This document shows, piece after piece, positions 60,177-64,000 of a stretch of 64,000 nt of DNA. The stretch is from contig MNCI01026283.1 of assembly GCA_015680685.1 (NCBI GenBank), positions 279,879 through 343,878 on the forward strand, written 5' to 3'. This DNA comes from Gnetum montanum. Taxonomy: Eukaryota > Streptophyta > Gnetopsida > Gnetales > Gnetaceae. The notes beneath the pieces are model-generated. The model was not told the DNA's origin. It saw only the letters and a program-made list of their open reading frames with translations, and did no database searches. Position 1 is the first letter of the stretch. Each line of letters starts with the position of its first letter. The translations under genes were made by a program, and so were the position numbers.

Positions 60177-61240
60177 ATGGCTACCAAGAATATCTTTTCA
60201 ACATTGTCTCTCAGTGGACCACACGGGGAAGTAAAACGAACAATTAATCTAGAATCCTTGGATCTAGACCCATCCGCTTATACTAATTTAATAGCCTCCA
60301 CTCAAGAAATGTCAGATTGGCCTAAAAATGTGGCTAAGAATTTAGATCTAGAGGCCAATAATATCACTAAAGATCCTCTTGTTGAAGTCCCCATTACTAC
60401 ATCCAATGATGAAACTAGAACATTGAAATTAAGTTCCCTACTGGACTTACAACTTGTCAGTGACATCACTCAAGTACTGAAAGACAATATAAAAATATTT
60501 GCATGGTCATATATCGACATGCCAAGGTTGGACCCTTGAATTGTCCAACATAACATTATTCTTGATGCAAAAGTCAAACTGGTGAAGCAAAAGGTACAAA
60601 AGGTTAGACCTGAAGTGGCATTAGTAGTCTGTGATGAAATCACAAAGCTCTACCAAGCTAGTTTCATCCGAGCCGTTGACTATTTCGACTGGGTATCAAA
60701 CATTTTTGTAGTCCCTAAGAAGAATGGTAGCATACGCATATGTATTGACTTCCGTGATCTTAACACAGCTACTATAAAAGATGACTTCCCACTACCTAGT
60801 ATCGATCAACTTGTTGATACAACTACTGGGCATGCACTATTATCCTTTATGGATGGATTTTCGTGATACAATCAAATAAGAATCAACCTAGAACATCAAC
60901 TCAGGACAACCTTTATGACACCTTGGGGCACATTCTACTATACGATGATGTCATTTGGTCTTAAAAATGCAGGCGCTACATATCAATGAGCAATGACATA
61001 TATATTTAGTGATTACATGCTCAATTTTCTCAATGATTACGTTGATGACATTGCAGTTAAATCTAAAGCAACTGAACAACATGCAAAAGATCTAGACTTA
61101 GTGCTTAAACATTGTCTTAAGCATGACCTCAGACTCAATCCAAAGAAGTGTGTCTTTGGTGTCAAAATGGGCAAAATGCTTGGCTTCGTAGTCTTTGAAA
61201 CAAGGATATGAGTAGACCCTGATAAGGTTAAGGCAATAAT
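60177..61240 (+). pseudogene. Element C reverse transcriptase, degraded
   Basis: Opens with ATG at 60,177 (MATKNIFSTLSLS), linker to 60,539, then RT: DYFDWVSNIFVVPKKNGS, IRICIDFRDLNTATIKDDFP, LSFMDGFS (stop where GY follows), TTFMTPWGTFYYTMMSFGLK, and the catalytic YVDDIAVKS at about 61,037. Then LRLNPKKCVFGVKMGKMLGF. The catalytic Asp pair is intact. At least four stops are present, several at former CGA or CAG codons (TGA/TAG). Confidence 0.88.
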
Positions 61241-61870
61241 TAACATGCAACCACCAAAAAACCTTACTAAACTACGTGGTCTACAAGGTAGGTTGCAATT
61301 CATGAGACGCTTTATCGTAAAGCTAACAAATAAGTTGAGATCCATGCAATACCTACTACGAAAGAATGTGCGTTTGCAATGGACTCAACAACGCTAGGAA
61401 GCATTTGAGAACATAAAGCAAGGGCTGGCCTAACTACCAATAGTTTATCCCCCACAGAGTGATAAACCCTTCTACATCTACCTTGCAACCTCTGATTCTT
61501 CCATTGCATCGATGCTTTGCCAAAAATGTAAAGATGGAATCGAGATCCCCGTCTATTACTTAAGCCATGCTCTAGTCGCCTATGAACAATGATATAATGA
61601 TGTTGAGAGATCATGCCTTGCCCTTGTCTTCTCCTTGAAGAAATGGTGGCATTATCTCTTCCGTAACCAAGTCTACATCATTTGCAAGAATAATGTGCTT
61701 CGAGCCATCACTAACAACATTTACGAGTCGAGTAGGATAGTTAGATGGAAAGAAATGATCGTGGAGTTTGACCTACACTATGTTTCTCAATCCTCCACAA
61801 AAGGTCAAGTAATAGTGATACAATTGATCGTCTCGCCAACACATGATCAAGCAACAATTAACCTTGAATT
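61241..61870 (+). pseudogene. Element C RT connection and first RNase H, degraded
   Basis: VRLQWTQQR then a stop in the place of EAF..., YIYLATSDSSIASMLCQ, PVYYLSHAL, YNDVERSCLALVFSLKKWWHYL, VRWKEMIVEFDLHYV match the gypsy RNase H domain order. Where D-A-S is typical, the frame reads ATSDSS. Stops occur after QQR and LA. Confidence 0.8.
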
Positions 61871-61879
61871 CCTCAATGA

Positions 61880-62500
61880 GAATGTTAATAGTATAGACAC
61901 CGTACCTGATAACTATGAGGCAATCCTTTATTTCAATGGAGCTTCAACTTCCCGAGGAGGAAGTGTTGTGGCCATTTTAACATACCCCTTTGGAGAAATC
62001 CAACCCTTCGCCTATTGATGAACCTTTCCTTGTACCAATAACGTGGTGGAATACGAAGGTCTTCTTAGAGGCCTTTTGGCAGCATTAACTTCGGGAATCG
62101 CACGTCTTCTAGTTCGAGGTGATTCGCAATTAGTCATTAATCAAGTCATGGAGGTTTACACATGTAAGGTTCTCCATTTGCAATCATATTGTGATTTGAC
62201 CAAACATCTACTAAAGCAATTAGTAGACGTGGATGTATAGCAAGTCCCTAGAAGCGAAAACACCATTGCCAATGCACTTGCTACACTAACCCTAAACATG
62301 ACACCTGAAATGTTCCATGCGTTGCCTAGTTCTATAACAAATTGTGCCAAACCTATAACTGATGCTCTTGATGAAATTCCCATAGAATCCGTTAGCACAA
62401 CACACGCAACAGAATGGTACGATGACATAAAAGAGTACCTTCTACAAGGCGAACCTCCACAACATTTGACAAACGCTTAAAAGGACGCAGTGTGAAAATG
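61880..62500 (+). pseudogene. Element C second (archaeal-type) RNase H, degraded
   Basis: AILYFNGASTSRGGSVVAIL, then NNVVEYEGLLRGLLAALTSG and LLVRGDSQLVINQVMEVY, then a stop and QVPRSENTIANALATL. A second RNase H after the first is a hallmark of the Tat lineage of plant gypsy elements. The first catalytic Asp (FDGAS) is Asn here (FNGAS, codon AAT), so this copy would be inactive. Confidence 0.82.
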
Positions 62501-62559
62501 CTCTCGGTAATATGCATTAATAGGAGACACATTGTGTCGCAAATCTTATGAAGGCATTT

Positions 62560-63654
62560 TGTTGATGTGCATTGGTAGCATCGATGGTCAAACGATTGTA
62601 GGACAAGTCCACGAAGGACTTTGTGGAGGGCACATAGTACCCAAAGCAATGGCAACAAAGATTAGGCGCTTGGGCTAGTATTGGCCACACATATGGAGTA
62701 CGATTACTTCTCCAAAGTCAAGACATGTAACATTTGCCAAAGGCATGGTAACCTAATACATGTGCTGCCTAACAAATTGCACACAACACAAATCACATGG
62801 CCATTCCAAAGATGGGGATTAGACATCATTGGACCGATAATGCCACCATCTTCCGCAGGGCATAGCTTCATTATCACTACAACTGAATACTTCACAAAAT
62901 GGGTGGAAACTATTCCCCTTAGGAAGACCACTTCTAAGCATGTTTGCACTTTCATACTAGAAAACATCGTGACCCGTTTTGGTATTCTGATGACCATTGT
63001 TATCGACAATGGGCCACAGTTCAGTAGTGAGGATACTAAAGCTTCTGTGAAACCTTGGGTATTAAACATGCATTCTCGTCACATTATTGCCCATAGAGCA
63101 ATGGTCAAGCGGAGGCTACAAATAAAACTATCATCATGGTGCTCAAAAAGATGCTAAATCAAAGTAAGAGGTGATGGCACAACTAATGAGTCTACACATT
63201 GTGGGCATACAGAACGACACATCGAACACCTACATGTAAAACTCCATATAGTCTTGTATACGGATCTGAAGCTATTTTACCTTTGGAGTTACAGGTTCCC
63301 TCGTTGCGGATAGCTCTCTCAAGCCTCTTCAATGAAAGCCAAAGTAATGAATTGTGCATTGCTGACCTTGACTCAGTGGAAAAGGAACGTGTGTGAACGC
63401 TTGATTAGATCGAGTGGTACTAGAAACAACAACGGCAAAGACACCAACACAATCTGCATAAGCGCTCGATTAAGGAAGGAAACCTAGTCCTTAAGGTTGT
63501 CCATGAACACCTAGATAAATTCTCAGCCAACCAGGAAGGGCCTCACTTAGTCACCAAGGCGTACAATAACGGAGCATTCAAACTTCCTAACATGGACGGG
63601 AACGAGTTCGCTAATTCCAGAAATCACCTGTACATAAAACGGTACTATGTTTGA
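62560..63654 (+). pseudogene. Element C integrase, degraded
   Basis: Zinc-binding H2C2 remnant (VHEGLCGGHIVPKAMATKIR, then CNICQRHGN) followed by the core: WPFQRWGLDIIGP with the first Asp, IVIDNGPQFSS with the second, and a frameshifted region around 63,100 where the catalytic Glu helix should lie. Then MWAYRTTHRTPTCKTPYSLV, YGSEAILPLEL and the C-terminal VLKVVHEHLDKFSANQEGPH...HLYIKRYY ending at 63,654. No chromodomain is seen, consistent with Tat/Athila rather than chromoviruses. Confidence 0.85.
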
Positions 63655-63714
63655 TGAACTTGAGGTACGTAACAGTCCTGGCATCATGACCTAAAACTGA
63701 TACCATAGAATGGT

Positions 63715-64000
63715 TGATGAGTGGCGAGGTACCCCTACACTCCACCATATGAATACGAGCGTACACGCGCGATCCGGTCGAACTCCGCAGACTAAATGCC
63801 TTAACGCCACAAGAAACACTTGGGGTTAATCGTTCATTGTCTTCCTAGGCTTGCTTGTATGTGTCACGGTGTATGGTTAAGCAAGTCTGAGGTATGTGAT
63901 TTTTTTGGTATTTTCGGCTTATCTTCTATGCTACCAGGAGAAAGGGTTGAGAAACTAAGCTAACTCTAACTAAAGATCTAAGTCTAAATTAACTAGCGTC
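63715..64000 (-). mobile_element. L1-family LTR, minus orientation, cut by the window edge
   Basis: TGATGAGTGGCGAGGTACCC at 63,715 is the complement of the family's 3' end. The following AATACGAGCG, CGCGATCCGGTCGAACTCC and GTATGGTTAAGCAAG blocks are the reverse complement of 1,550-1,717. No primer-binding site lies on its outer side, so it is a solo LTR or a 3' LTR. It sits about 60 bases after element C's integrase stop, where C's 3' untranslated region should be. Confidence 0.88.

Noticed and set aside
63715-64000. 3' LTR of element C
   Set aside because: Its sequence belongs to the L1 family in reverse orientation and has none of LTR C's CTCACGCT words.

Overview
The window is plant nuclear DNA. 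It is AT-rich, has multi-exon genes with GT-AG introns of up to about 3.5 kb, several tRNA-derived SINEs, non-LTR (LINE) fragments, and a right third filled with nested, decayed Ty3/gypsy LTR retrotransposons. All four host genes are recognisable as land-plant families. The repeat load and long introns fit a seed plant with a medium or large genome. I cannot fix the clade from sequence alone.

Layout. 1-1717: two LTRs of one family (here 'L1'; termini TGATGA...TCATCA) in opposite orientation; the right one is a perfect solo LTR with a CACTC target duplication. About 3.6-8.7 kb (+): a SecE-type translocase subunit gene, probably plastid, with one GC-AG intron. 10.6-17.0 kb (+): a complete five-exon TMEM208/SND2 gene with LINE fragments in introns 1 and 2. 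20.8-27.7 kb (-): a complete three-exon SUO-type gene (BAH + TFIIS-N/LW domain, GW and DLN motifs, 1736 aa). 28-29 kb: its GA/CT-rich leader and an ACGT-rich promoter. 33.1-38.2 kb (-): a five-exon LSM12 gene. The stretches between genes hold SINEs, short tandem duplications and a perfect 46-bp x4 repeat.

39.8-64 kb is a nest. Element A (L1, Athila-like; 5' LTR itself split by an inverted solo LTR) runs gag-protease-RT and is cut inside RT by element B (same family, tRNA-Asp-like primer site). B is cut inside gag by element C, a large Tat/Ogre-like element (1.8-kb LTR, gag, protease, RT, two RNase H domains, integrase). C is abutted at 63,715 by another inverted L1 LTR. All retroelement frames carry stops or frameshifts.

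The most unusual object lies in C between protease and RT: an antisense, multi-exon gene (about 58.1 to 54.7 kb, minus strand). Its six exon segments join through five introns with matching phases, giving 2877 nt (divisible by 3) interrupted by only about six stop codons. The same 6.5-kb gap lies where Ogre elements carry an intron in the sense strand, so sense and antisense splicing may both run through this region.

Two neighbouring host genes both concern membrane-protein insertion (SecE; SND2/TMEM208), and two concern RNA regulation (SUO; LSM12). I see no operon-like linkage and treat the pairing as probable coincidence.
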